Part shown: piece by piece, positions 45,038 to 53,800 of the stretch
Position numbering within the stretch: the first letter of the stretch is position 1
Layout: each line of letters opens with the position of its first letter
Origin: Novosphingobium sp.
Lineage (GTDB): Bacteria; Pseudomonadota; Alphaproteobacteria; Sphingomonadales; Sphingomonadaceae
DNA: 64,000 nt
NCBI RefSeq assembly: GCF_030699305.1
Contig: NZ_JAUYNB010000034.1
Location: 1 to 64,000, forward strand
Reading direction: 5' to 3'
Translations under genes and position numbers: made by a program
The notes under the pieces: model-generated
Databases searched by the model: none
Told to the model about the DNA's origin: nothing
Seen by the model: only the letters and a program-made list of their open reading frames with translations

Positions 45038-45459
45038 TGCGCGTGTACCAGCGCGACCAGCGCCGTCTCATCCAGCCGCGCGTGGAGCGTATCGCCGGCC
45101 CGCGCAGCCGGGCCAGCGCTGCACAGGCCGAGGCAATAGACCGTCTTGAGGTTCACCCGGCTGCCCGCCGCGCTGGTCGCCGCTGCGACCAGCGCTTCGG
45201 CACCGCGCGCCTGACAGGCCTCGGCCCGGCACAGTTCAACCGCCGGGCGCGGATCGGGCGCAGGGGTGAAATCGTGGTAGAAGCTGACCACGCCGTGCAC
45301 TTCCGCGCGGGACAGGTTCAGCGCCTTGGCAACCTGCGCTTCCGCCGCCGCATCGACGCAGCCAAACGCGTGCTGGCAAGCGTGCAGGATCGGCAGCAGC
45401 GGTCCTTCGCGGTGCAGGTGCGCCGCAATGATTTCGGCCAGGCGCGCGGTATCGGTCAT
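45034..45459 (-). CDS. fdsG: NAD-dependent formate dehydrogenase gamma subunit (NuoE-like)
   Basis: 141 residues. It has the NuoE-like helical start with ILHACQHAFGCVDA, VHGVVSFYHDF, and four Cys ligands for a [2Fe-2S] cluster in ELCRAEAC and VYCLGLC. It overlaps fghA and fdsB by ATGA on both sides. Confidence 0.92.
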   Translation of the reverse strand: MTDTARLAEIIAAHLHREGPLLPILHACQHAFGCVDAAAEAQVAKALNLSRAEVHGVVSFYHDFTPAPDPRPAVELCRAEACQARGAEALVAAATSAAGSRVNLKTVYCLGLCSAGPAARAGDTLHARLDETALVALVHAQ

Positions 45460-46289
45460 GCCTTCAACCGCTCGGCATGCCAGGCGACATGGTCAGCCAT
45501 GAAGCTGGAAATGAAGTAGTACGAATGGTCATAGCCCGGCTGCATCCGGATCGTCGCCGGGATGCCGGCCTTGCGGCAGGCCAGCACCAGCAGGCCGGTT
45601 TTGAGTTGTTCGTGCAGGAAATTGTCGCCCTCGCCTTGATCGACCAGCAGGTCGGGCAGGCGCGCGCCATCCTCGATCAGCGCGCAGGCATCGTATTCAC
45701 GCCATGCCGCCTTGTCCGCGCCCAGATAGCCGGTCAGCGCCTTGTCGCCCCACGGGCAGTTCAGCGGGCTGACGATCGGCGAAAACGCGCTGACCGAGCG
45801 GAACCGGTCCGGATTGCGCAGGCCGATGGTCAGCGCGCCGTGGCCGCCCATCGAATGCCCGGTGATGCCCTGCCGGTCCATGTCGACCGGGAAATGCTCT
45901 GCCACCAGCGCGGGCAGTTCCTGCTCGATATAGCTGCGCATCTTGAAATGCGCAGCCCACGGCTCCCGCGTCGCATCGACGTAGAACCCCGCGCCCTTGC
46001 CGAAGTCATAGCCAGCGTCATCCGGCACATCATCCCCGCGCGGGGACGTATCGGGGGCGATGAAGATCACGCCAGCCTTGGCACAGGCAGCGCGGTATTC
46101 GCCCTTTTCGGTGACGTTGGCATGGGTGCAGGTCAGCCCCGACAGATACCACAGTACCGGCAGCTTTGCGCCGGGTGCGTGGTCCGGCACGAAGACCGAA
46201 AAGGTCATCGGTGTGCCGGTGGCGGCGCTCTGGTGAGTGTAAACCCCCTGAGTGCCGCCGTGGCTGCGATTGGTGCTGACCTGCTCCAT
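45456..46289 (-). CDS. fghA: S-formylglutathione hydrolase
   Basis: 277 residues. Esterase D family alpha/beta hydrolase with the oxyanion region LPVLWYLSGLTC, nucleophile motif GHSMGGHGALTIG, an Asp in LLVDQGEGDNF and the His in PGYDHSYYFI. It converts S-formylglutathione to formate and glutathione, the second step after AdhC. Confidence 0.95.
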   Translation of the reverse strand: MEQVSTNRSHGGTQGVYTHQSAATGTPMTFSVFVPDHAPGAKLPVLWYLSGLTCTHANVTEKGEYRAACAKAGVIFIAPDTSPRGDDVPDDAGYDFGKGAGFYVDATREPWAAHFKMRSYIEQELPALVAEHFPVDMDRQGITGHSMGGHGALTIGLRNPDRFRSVSAFSPIVSPLNCPWGDKALTGYLGADKAAWREYDACALIEDGARLPDLLVDQGEGDNFLHEQLKTGLLVLACRKAGIPATIRMQPGYDHSYYFISSFMADHVAWHAERLKA

Positions 46290-46304
46290 GTCAGTTATGC
46301 GTCC

Positions 46305-46682
46305 TCAGCCCGGAAGCTGGCAGAACGCACAGAGCTTGTTGCCGTCCGGATCGCGCAAGTACGCGCCATAGGCATTGCCCGGAGCGCCCGGACGCGGACC
46401 CGGCTCCCCTTCGCAGGTGCCGCCCTGGGCCAGACCAGCCGCGTGCCAGGCATCAACCGCGTCCTTGTCGGCCGCGACGAACCCGATGGTCCCGCCGTTG
46501 GCATAAGTCGCGCCGTCGCCATTGGCAGGCGTGCCAACGCCAAAGTTGCCGCCCGCACCGCTGTAGAACACGCGGCCGTTGAATTCGCCGCCCGGCGGCA
46601 CACCCAGCGCGCCCAGCGCGGCGTCATAGAACTGCTTGGCCTTGGCCGGATCGTTGGTGCCAACCATGATATGCGTAAACAT
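46305..46682 (-). CDS. VOC-family (glyoxalase-like) protein
   Basis: 125 residues from ATG 46682, with GGAGAG upstream. It shows the glyoxalase/bleomycin-resistance fold: FTHIMVGTNDPAKAKQFYDAAL at the N-terminus and AYLRDPDGNKLCAFCQ at the C-terminus with the usual metal-ligand Asp/Glu region altered. It sits between adhC and fghA. A role in handling glutathione adducts is inferred from context only. Confidence 0.85.
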   Translation of the reverse strand: MFTHIMVGTNDPAKAKQFYDAALGALGVPPGGEFNGRVFYSGAGGNFGVGTPANGDGATYANGGTIGFVAADKDAVDAWHAAGLAQGGTCEGEPGPRPGAPGNAYGAYLRDPDGNKLCAFCQLPG

Positions 46683-46713
46683 TGCTTCTCTCCCGTTGAA
46701 TGAATTCAAAAAA

Positions 46714-47826
46714 TCAGAACACCACGACGCTGCGGATCGACTTGCCCGCGTGCATCAGGTCGAACGCCGTGTTGATTTCTTCCAGCCCCATCACGTGGGT
46801 GATCATCGGATCGATCTCGATCTTGCCGGTCATGTACATGTCGACGATCTTGGGCACGTCAGTACGGCCCTTGGCCCCGCCGAACGCGGTGCCGCGCCAG
46901 TTCCGGCCCGTGACGAGTTGGAACGGACGGGTGCTGATTTCCTTGCCCGCTTCGGCCACGCCGATGATGATACTGGTGCCCCAGCCGCGATGGCAGGCTT
47001 CCAGCGCGGTGCGCATCACTTCGGTATTGCCGGTGGCATCAAACGTATAGTCCGCACCGCCGTCGGTCATCGCGACGATCATCGCCACGACTTCCTCGCG
47101 GCTCATGCCCCTGGAATTGAGGAAGTCGGTCATCCCGAACCGGCGGCCCCATTCCTCACGGTCGGGGTTGATGTCGACGCCGATGATCTTGTTCGCGCCC
47201 GCCAGCCGCGCGCCTTGCAGCACGTTGAGGCCAATCCCGCCGAGGCCGAAAATGACGACATTGTCGCCCACCTGAACCTTGGCGGTGTTGATCACCGCGC
47301 CGACGCCCGTGGTTACGCCGCAGCCGATGTAGCAGCTGGACTGGAATGGCGCGTCCTCACGGATTTTCGCGACCGCGATTTCGGGCAGCACCGTGAAGTT
47401 CGAAAACGTCGAGCAGCCCATGTAGTGGAAGATGGTCTGGCCCTTATAGCTGAACCGGCTGGTGCCGTCCGGCATCAGGCCCTTGCCCTGCGTGGCGCGG
47501 ATCGCGGTGCAGAGGTTGGTCTTGCCCGACAGGCACGACTTACACTGGCGGCATTCCGGGGTGTAGAGCGGGATCACATGGTCGCCGGGCTTCACGCTGG
47601 TCACGCCCGCACCCACTTCGCGCACGATCCCGGCGCCTTCGTGGCCCAGCACGCTGGGGAAGATGCCTTCCGAATCGAACCCGTCCAGCGTGTAGGCATC
47701 GGTGTGGCAGATCCCGGTCGCCATGATCTCGACCAGCACTTCACCGGCTTTCGGACCTTCCAGGTCCAGCTCGACGATTTCCAGCGGGGTCTTGGGCGCA
47801 AAGGCAACGGCGGCGCGGGTCTTCAT
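46714..47826 (-). CDS. adhC: S-(hydroxymethyl)glutathione dehydrogenase / class III alcohol dehydrogenase
   Basis: 370 residues. It shows [17 protein letters not shown], the catalytic zinc motif LGHEGAGIV, the structural zinc Cys set in [15 protein letters not shown], and the Rossmann [13 protein letters not shown]. It oxidises the glutathione adduct of formaldehyde (and probably S-nitrosoglutathione). First gene of the eight-gene run. A GAGAGGAG ribosome-binding site lies about 11 bases upstream, and a palindromic operator candidate lies 39 bases upstream. Confidence 0.96.
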   Translation of the reverse strand: MKTRAAVAFAPKTPLEIVELDLEGPKAGEVLVEIMATGICHTDAYTLDGFDSEGIFPSVLGHEGAGIVREVGAGVTSVKPGDHVIPLYTPECRQCKSCLSGKTNLCTAIRATQGKGLMPDGTSRFSYKGQTIFHYMGCSTFSNFTVLPEIAVAKIREDAPFQSSCYIGCGVTTGVGAVINTAKVQVGDNVVIFGLGGIGLNVLQGARLAGANKIIGVDINPDREEWGRRFGMTDFLNSRGMSREEVVAMIVAMTDGGADYTFDATGNTEVMRTALEACHRGWGTSIIIGVAEAGKEISTRPFQLVTGRNWRGTAFGGAKGRTDVPKIVDMYMTGKIEIDPMITHVMGLEEINTAFDLMHAGKSIRSVVVF

Positions 47827-47864
47827 GTCCGAAATACTCCTCTCCGCGGCGGTCGCGGTATTTT

Positions 47865-47879
47865 GTAAGCAATGCTTAC
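47865..47879. promoter_or_regulatory. Palindromic operator candidate upstream of adhC
   Basis: GTAAGCA and TGCTTAC form a perfect inverted repeat around a central A, flanked by TTTT and AAAA. It lies 39-53 bases before the adhC start codon and 107 bases before the RNB gene. Size and symmetry suit a TetR-type repressor. No regulator gene is next to it. Confidence 0.75.
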
Positions 47880-47985
47880 TAAAAGGTGGGGTGCGGCGTC
47901 AATGCCGGTGCTCAGGCTGTCGTGCCTCTCTCGCCTATTGCGGCATCGCTTGGCAAGTCGGCAGCGGCGGGTTAGCGCTTGGGGC

Positions 47986-49371
47986 ATGAAAGCTTTGCAC
48001 GACCCGGATCGCCTGCTCGGCGAAGGACTGGCCGCCATTCGCGCGCAGTTTCGCGTGCCCGACAGTTTCCCGCCAGCCGTGCTTGCCGCCGCCGAACGGG
48101 CCGCGCAGCGCCTGCCCAGCGCGCATGCCGATTGGACCGCGCGCGAATTCGTCACGCTCGATCCGGCCAGTTCCACCGATCTCGATCAGGCCTTCGCAAT
48201 CGAAGCAGCGGGCGCGGATTATCTGCTGCACTATGCCATCGCCGATGTGGCGTGGTTCGTCGATGATGATGATCCGGTCGATCAGGAAGCCTGGCGGCGC
48301 GGCGTGACGACCTATCTGCCCGATGGCAAGGCGGGCCTCTATCCGCCGGTGCTGGCCGAAGGCGCTGCCAGCCTGCTGCCGGATGGACCGCGCCCGGCTG
48401 TGGTCTTCACCACCCGCGTCGCGCCCGATGGCGGCGCGGTGCTGGACGGCGTCACCCGCGCGGTGATCCGCAGCCGCGCCAAGCTGGCCTATGATACCGC
48501 GCGCGATGATCAGTTGCCGCCAGCCCTGCCAGACCTCGCCGCGCGGATTGCTGCGGCCGAAGACCGGCGCGGCGCGGCCCGGGTCGATCCGCCGGAGCAG
48601 GAAGTGGATCGCACCAACGATGGCCGCTATGCCCTGCGGTTCCGCCCGCCGCTCCGGTCGGAAACGCGCAATGCGGCGCTGTCGCTGGCGACCAACATGG
48701 CGGTGGCCGATCTGCTTCACGCGCACGGCACCGGCCTGTTCCGGGTGATGGCCGCGCCCGATGATTTCGCGGTCGCGCGGCTGCGCCAGACGGCTCACGC
48801 GTTTAACCTGCACTGGCCGGATGCGCTGCCGCTGGCCCGGTTCGAAAAGACGCTCAACCCCGCGGATCCCCGTGACGGCGCATTCATGCTGGCGATCCGC
48901 CGCGCCGGGCAGGGGGCAAGTTACGAGCCATTCCAGCCCGGAACCACGCCGTGGCACGCGGCGATGGCGGCCACTTATGCCCATGCCACCGCCCCGCTGC
49001 GGCGGCTGGCCGATCGCTATGTGATCCGCGCCGCGCTGGCGGTTGCCAATGGCCAGCCAGTGCCCGCTGTCGTCAGCGCGGCCTTCACCCGCCTGCCGAC
49101 GGTAATGGGCAAGGCCGATGCCCGCGCCGGACAAGTCGAACGCGCCGTGGTGGACCTCGCCGAAACCGCGATCCTGGCGGGCCGCGAAGGTGAGCACTTC
49201 GCCGCTGTTGTGACGGACCTTGGCGAAACCGGCGCGCGGTTCCAGCTGTGCGACTTGCCGGTGGTCGCCCGCACCCCGGCGCAGGACGTGGTCCCCGGCG
49301 CAGCGATCCGCGTGCGACTGGACGCGGCTGACCCGGCCCGCCGCACGCTGGCGTTCACGCGGACCGAATAG
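47986..49371 (+). CDS. RNB-domain ribonuclease (RNase II/R-like)
   Basis: 461 residues from ATG 47986; in-frame codons back to 47872 do not add recognisable sequence. The RNB domain shows FVTLDPASSTDLDQAFAIE with the catalytic Asp set, HYAIADVAWFV, and YAHATAPLRRLADRYV. It is a short form: no obvious cold-shock or S1 domain at the ends. It should be a 3'-5' exoribonuclease. It is divergent from adhC. Confidence 0.9.
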   Translation: MKALHDPDRLLGEGLAAIRAQFRVPDSFPPAVLAAAERAAQRLPSAHADWTAREFVTLDPASSTDLDQAFAIEAAGADYLLHYAIADVAWFVDDDDPVDQEAWRRGVTTYLPDGKAGLYPPVLAEGAASLLPDGPRPAVVFTTRVAPDGGAVLDGVTRAVIRSRAKLAYDTARDDQLPPALPDLAARIAAAEDRRGAARVDPPEQEVDRTNDGRYALRFRPPLRSETRNAALSLATNMAVADLLHAHGTGLFRVMAAPDDFAVARLRQTAHAFNLHWPDALPLARFEKTLNPADPRDGAFMLAIRRAGQGASYEPFQPGTTPWHAAMAATYAHATAPLRRLADRYVIRAALAVANGQPVPAVVSAAFTRLPTVMGKADARAGQVERAVVDLAETAILAGREGEHFAAVVTDLGETGARFQLCDLPVVARTPAQDVVPGAAIRVRLDAADPARRTLAFTRTE

Positions 49372-49446
49372 CAGGCCGGATGAATCGAGTTGCGCGCACC
49401 GCAGACCTCGGCTAGTGGCCCCATTCCTGCGGGCAACCGTGGGTAA

Positions 49447-49520
49447 GGCCCGATGGCGGAGTGGTTACGCACCGGATTGCAAATCCGTTTACGCCGGTTC
49501 GATTCCGGCTCGGGCCTCCA
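49447..49520 (+). tRNA. tRNA-Cys (GCA)
   Basis: 74 bases. The acceptor stem GGCCCGA pairs with TCGGGCC at 49510-49516, discriminator T, encoded CCA. Anticodon GCA lies in ATTGCAAAT and the T loop is GGTTCGATTCC. Confidence 0.96.
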
Positions 49521-49579
49521 AATATTCGCGCGGAAAACGTTGCACCCCGGCCTCGCCGTCGGTAAACGCCCGCCGGAAC

Positions 49580-49655
49580 GCCGCTTTAGCTCAGTCGGTA
49601 GAGCACATCATTCGTAATGATGGGGTCACAGGTTCGAATCCTGTAAGCGGCACCA
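49580..49655 (+). tRNA. tRNA-Thr (CGT)
   Basis: 76 bases. The acceptor stem GCCGCTT pairs with AAGCGGC at 49645-49651, discriminator A, encoded CCA. Anticodon CGT lies in ATTCGTAAT and the T loop is GGTTCGAATCC. An integrase remnant follows within about 50 bases, so the 3' end is the likely attachment site of an island. Confidence 0.96.
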
Positions 49656-49702
49656 TTACCCTGTGTCTGGGTATCCCCTGAAACCTTGAATTTCTGCGGT
49701 TT

Positions 49703-50327
49703 TTGAGCGACATTGCGTCTCTCGAAGGCGCTGGGCGTTTCTGCCAGTGCCCCCAGATTGCTATTAAAGCATTGGAAATAAAAGGGTTTAAGCCTTTGGA
49801 TAAGGCCTATCGCAAGGCCGACGCCAAGGGGCTGTATCTGGAAGTCCGCCCGAACGGCTCAAAGCTGTGGTTCTACAATTTTCGGGTGGACGGTAAGGAA
49901 AAGCGGCTGGGGCTGGGTGCTTGGCCTGATATGGGTTTGGCTGATGCCCGCACGGCACATGGCGCGGCCCGCCAAGTGGTGCAGGCCGGTCATCGGCGCG
50001 CGCCCGATTGCGGATATCCAACCAGCCGAATTGCTGGAACCGCTTAAGCAACTCGAAAAGCGCGGGCACCGCGAAACAGCGGTGCGCACCCGCAATTTCG
50101 CCAGCCGCGTGTTCCGGCATGGCGTTGCCACTGCGCGCTGTTCCAGTGATCCGGCGGCGCTGGAAGGGCGGCTGGGCATGATCGGGCAGGGTCCGAAGCC
50201 GTGGGGGCAACCCAGCCTTGTCTATGGCAAGCGTCTGGCGATCTGGCAGGGCTGGCAGAGGGCCGGGGGGTATGATGGTTTGCAGGGCGATCTAAGGGGC
50301 GAGCTTGTTACCCCCGGTCTGATATAG
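49703..50327 (+). pseudogene. Remnant of a tyrosine (P4-type) integrase
   Basis: The first frame (49703-50047) encodes a DUF4102-type integrase N-terminus (KADAKGLYLEVRPNGSKLWF, then KRLGLGAWPDMGLADART). After about 49985 homology switches to another frame: PIADIQPAELLEPLKQLEKRG and FASRVFRHGVATARC, part of the core-binding domain. Roughly 100 residues between these blocks are missing, and so is the whole C-terminal catalytic domain with its Arg-His-Arg-Tyr residues. It is therefore a dead copy, located directly downstream of tRNA-Thr as expected for a tRNA-targeting integrase. Confidence 0.8.
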
Positions 50328-50483
50328 CAAACCCGACAATTCACGCGCGCGCGAAGGGCTGTGCCCTGCCGTTTCCAGCCGTTTCAAAACGCTGACTCGC
50401 CAATTGATTTAGGAAAATCTTGGCGGCAGGCGGCAAGCCCCGTAAGCCTGACCGGACAGGTAGGGGCTAGGGCAAATCTGCAC

Positions 50484-53400
50484 ATGGATATTCAGGGTTA
50501 CGTCAATGAAATCCGTTCGCTGCACGCCAGCGGGCAGACCACGGAACACAGCTTTCGCCCCGCGCTGTCCCGCCTGTTCAATGCGATCGATCCGGACGTA
50601 ACGGTTATCAACGAACCGCGCCGCGTGGCGGTTGGAGCGCCGGATTTCGTGTTTGACCGCAAGGGCATTTCGATCGGCTGGGTTGAAGCCAAGGACATTG
50701 GCAAGGACGTTCGCAAGTTCGCCACGGGCGATTACAGCCGCGAACAGAAGGCGCGCTATACCAAAGGCCTGCCGAACCTGATTTACACCAACGGGCTGGA
50801 CTTCGAATTTATCCGGCTGGGTGAAAGCGTGGCGTTCGTCACGATCGCCGATCTGATCCCGACCCTGCCCGCGCGCCCTGAAAACTTCCCCCAGCTGGAG
50901 AGCCTGCTGCGCGACTTTGCGCGGGAAACGCCGGTCAGCATTCGCACCGCGCGCCAGCTGGCCGAAATGATGGCGGGCAAGGCGGCGATCATCAAGGATA
51001 TCATGGGCCGCGCGCTGGTGGCGGATATGGACGCCGGGAACGCAACCGAACTGACCGGCCAGTATGAGGCGTTCAAGGCGAACCTGATCCACGAAATCAC
51101 CGTGGCGGAATTCGCCGATATCTATGCCGAAACGATCGCCTATGGCCTGTTTGCGGCGCGCCTGCACGATACCACGATGGACAGTTTCAGCCGGGTTGAG
51201 GCGCTGGACCTGTTGCCCCGGTCCAACCCGTTCCTGCGCAGCCTGTTCGGCTATATCGCCGGGGTTGATCTGGACGACCGGATTCGCTGGGTGATCGATG
51301 AACTGTGCGACGTGTTCCGCGCGGCGGACCTGCACCATATCCTGCGCGATTTCGGCAAGTTCACGGCGCGCAACGATCCGTTCCTGCACTTCTACGAAAC
51401 GTTCCTGGCCGAATACAACCCGTCCAAGCGCAAGGCGCGGGGCGTGTGGTATACCCCCGAACCGGTGGTGAACTTCATCGTGCGCGCGGTGGACGATGTG
51501 CTGAAAACCGAATTCGGTCTGGCCGACGGGCTGGCCGATACCAGCCGCGTCACGATCGATTGGGATACCGGGCAGACCGATGCCAAGGGCAAGCCGGTGA
51601 CGATCCCCAAGGACGTTCACCGGGTGCAGGTGCTTGATCCGGCAACCGGCACCGGCACGTTTCTGGCCGAAGTCATCAAACTTGTGGCGGACCGGGTCAA
51701 GGGCATCGCGCCGGGGCAGTGGTCAAACTATGTCGAAACCGATCTGATCCCGCGCCTGCACGGGTTCGAATTGCTGATGGCCAGCTATGCCATGTGCCAC
51801 ATGAAGCTGGACATGATCCTGACCGAACTGGGGTACAAGCCAACCGGCAACCCGCCCCGGCTGGGCGTCTATCTGACCAACAGTCTGGAAGAAGGCGAGA
51901 AGGTGGAACAGAACCTGTTTGCCCAATGGCTGGCGAACGAGGCGAAACAGGCCAGCGATGTGAAACGCCAGACGCCGATCATGTGCGTGATCGGCAACCC
52001 GCCTTATTCTGGGCATTCATCGAACAAAGGGCCGTGGATCGAAGGCCTGATGGCCGATTACAAGGTCAGTCCGGAACTGAAGCGCCCTGCCCAAGCCAAG
52101 TGGCTGTCGGACGATTACGTGAAATTCATTCGGTTTGCCGAACACATGATCGAAAAGAACGGGGAAGGGGTGCTGGGGTTCATCACCAACCACGGGTATC
52201 TGGATAATCCGACTTTCTTGGATATGCGAAGCCATTTGCGCCAGACCTTTGACCGGCTTTACGTGCTGGACCTGCACGGAAACGCCAAGAAAAAGGAAGT
52301 TAGCCCGGACGGTTCGCCGGACAAGAACGTGTTCGATATCCAGCAAGGGGTGGCGATCATCGTTGCCGTCAAGCGTCGAGAAACTGGGCAGGCAAAGCAG
52401 CCTGCAACGGTGTTGCACGGTGAATTGTGGGGCGATCGGGAGCACAAGTATCAAGCGCTTTGGGCTGGAAGTCACTTCGATCTGGCTGCACAGGATGTTT
52501 CGCCTGATGCCGCGCCGTGGCGCTTCAAGCCAACGGACAAGGCCTTGGAGTCAGCTTATCTGGCGGGGTTCTCGGTAGCTGATCTGTTCTCTGCAAATGG
52601 CCGTCCTGCTCCCGGCATTGTAACGACGCATGATGAATTCGCGATTTCGTGGACGGCTGCTGAGGCAGTGCAAAAGGTAGAGCGACTTCTGACAACGGCC
52701 AATGAGGCAGAAGCACGGGGACTATTCCGACTGTGTTCGCAAAGCCAGTGGAACTATTCGTCGGCTAAGGTTGCGCTAGCTGATGGTGCTTGGCGAAGCG
52801 CAGTTACGCCGATTTCCTACCGGCCATTTGATACACGTTTTACGGTCTATAATGCCCACGTTGCCGTGCATCGCCGGGATAGGGTTATGGGTCATTTCTT
52901 TGGTCGTCACAATCTCGGACTTGCTACAGCAAGAAGTAACAAAAATCCAATGCCCGATCACTTTTTTGTGACCGACCTTATTTCTGAAACAAAGTATGCT
53001 GAAAGTTCGACACAGTCCGTTAATATCCCTTTGTATATTCATCCAGACGAGCAGGATTTAGATCAAACTATTCGCCTAAATGTGGAGCCAAGGCTTTACG
53101 CCCAAATTTGCAAAGAGGCTGGACTGACTGGCCCGCTTGTCGCGCCCGATGGCAGCGGCGCTTTCCGCCGCGCATCCGGCGCTGCGCGGCCCGATGAGGT
53201 CAAGGTATTCGATTACATCTATGGGGTGCTGCACTGCCCCGCCTACCGCGAAACCTATCGCGAATTCCTGAAAGTGGATTTCCCGCGCGTGCCGTTCCCG
53301 CGTGATCCGGCAACCTTCGCCCGTATCAGCGCACAGGGCGAGGCCTTGCGCCGCCTGCACCTGATGGAACCGGCGGCGATCGGCGATGCCCATTTCCCGT

Positions 53401-53663
53401 TTGAAGGCGACGGGGACAGCGTGGTGGACAAGCCCCGGCTGGAAGGCGGCAAGGTGTGGATCAACGCTGCCCAAGGCTTTGCCGGGGTGTCCGATACCGC
53501 GTGGAATTTCCACATCGGCGGATACCAGCCCGCGCAGAAGTGGCTGAAAGACCGCAAGGGCCGCGCGCTGTCATGGGACGATATCCGCCACTATCAGCGG
53601 ATCATAAAAATCCTGGGCGAAACCGATCGGATCATGCAGCAAATCGAAGTGCCGCTGGATTAG
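50484..53663 (+). CDS. Single-chain restriction-modification enzyme (type ISP / IIG-like)
   Basis: 1,059 residues from ATG 50484, the start that fits MDIQGYVNEIRSLHASGQTT. The N-terminal nuclease-like domain has a PD-(D/E)xK pattern (GAPDFVF, then WVEAKDIG). A helical linker precedes an N6-adenine methyltransferase domain with YTPEPVVNFIV, motif I VLDPATGTGTFL and motif IV IGNPPYSGH. The C-terminal third is the specificity region of the type ISP kind, ending in WDDIRHYQRIIKIL. No helicase motifs are present, unlike full type ISP enzymes. It sits behind the integrase remnant; 52370-53130 is AT-richer than the rest. Confidence 0.85.
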   Translation: MDIQGYVNEIRSLHASGQTTEHSFRPALSRLFNAIDPDVTVINEPRRVAVGAPDFVFDRKGISIGWVEAKDIGKDVRKFATGDYSREQKARYTKGLPNLIYTNGLDFEFIRLGESVAFVTIADLIPTLPARPENFPQLESLLRDFARETPVSIRTARQLAEMMAGKAAIIKDIMGRALVADMDAGNATELTGQYEAFKANLIHEITVAEFADIYAETIAYGLFAARLHDTTMDSFSRVEALDLLPRSNPFLRSLFGYIAGVDLDDRIRWVIDELCDVFRAADLHHILRDFGKFTARNDPFLHFYETFLAEYNPSKRKARGVWYTPEPVVNFIVRAVDDVLKTEFGLADGLADTSRVTIDWDTGQTDAKGKPVTIPKDVHRVQVLDPATGTGTFLAEVIKLVADRVKGIAPGQWSNYVETDLIPRLHGFELLMASYAMCHMKLDMILTELGYKPTGNPPRLGVYLTNSLEEGEKVEQNLFAQWLANEAKQASDVKRQTPIMCVIGNPPYSGHSSNKGPWIEGLMADYKVSPELKRPAQAKWLSDDYVKFIRFAEHMIEKNGEGVLGFITNHGYLDNPTFLDMRSHLRQTFDRLYVLDLHGNAKKKEVSPDGSPDKNVFDIQQGVAIIVAVKRRETGQAKQPATVLHGELWGDREHKYQALWAGSHFDLAAQDVSPDAAPWRFKPTDKALESAYLAGFSVADLFSANGRPAPGIVTTHDEFAISWTAAEAVQKVERLLTTANEAEARGLFRLCSQSQWNYSSAKVALADGAWRSAVTPISYRPFDTRFTVYNAHVAVHRRDRVMGHFFGRHNLGLATARSNKNPMPDHFFVTDLISETKYAESSTQSVNIPLYIHPDEQDLDQTIRLNVEPRLYAQICKEAGLTGPLVAPDGSGAFRRASGAARPDEVKVFDYIYGVLHCPAYRETYREFLKVDFPRVPFPRDPATFARISAQGEALRRLHLMEPAAIGDAHFPFEGDGDSVVDKPRLEGGKVWINAAQGFAGVSDTAWNFHIGGYQPAQKWLKDRKGRALSWDDIRHYQRIIKILGETDRIMQQIEVPLD

Positions 53664-53704
53664 CCGGGATTCCGGTTTGCCCGCTGCTGTGCAATCCACC
53701 GGAC

Positions 53705-53800
53705 ATGGGCGGTTGGGGTTCAGGGCGGCACGGCGGCAGACCGGTTTGCGAACAAGCGCGCACCATTACCTTCAATATTTCTGACCTGATCTGGCCATCG
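53705..53800 (+). pseudogene. 5' stub of a mobile-element-associated protein (MGGWGSGR type)
   Basis: ATG 53705 opens a frame beginning MGGWGSGRHGGRPVCEQ, which I recognise as the start of small proteins common in proteobacterial genomic islands. After about 30 residues (up to SDLIWPSQ) the frame only reads antisense through the convergent lyase gene. It is probably a fragment cut at the island edge. Confidence 0.5.

Noticed and set aside
49656..53800. Direct repeat of the tRNA-Thr 3' end as attR
   Set aside because: I looked for another GCGGCACCA-type copy downstream and did not find a convincing one, so no att pair is claimed.
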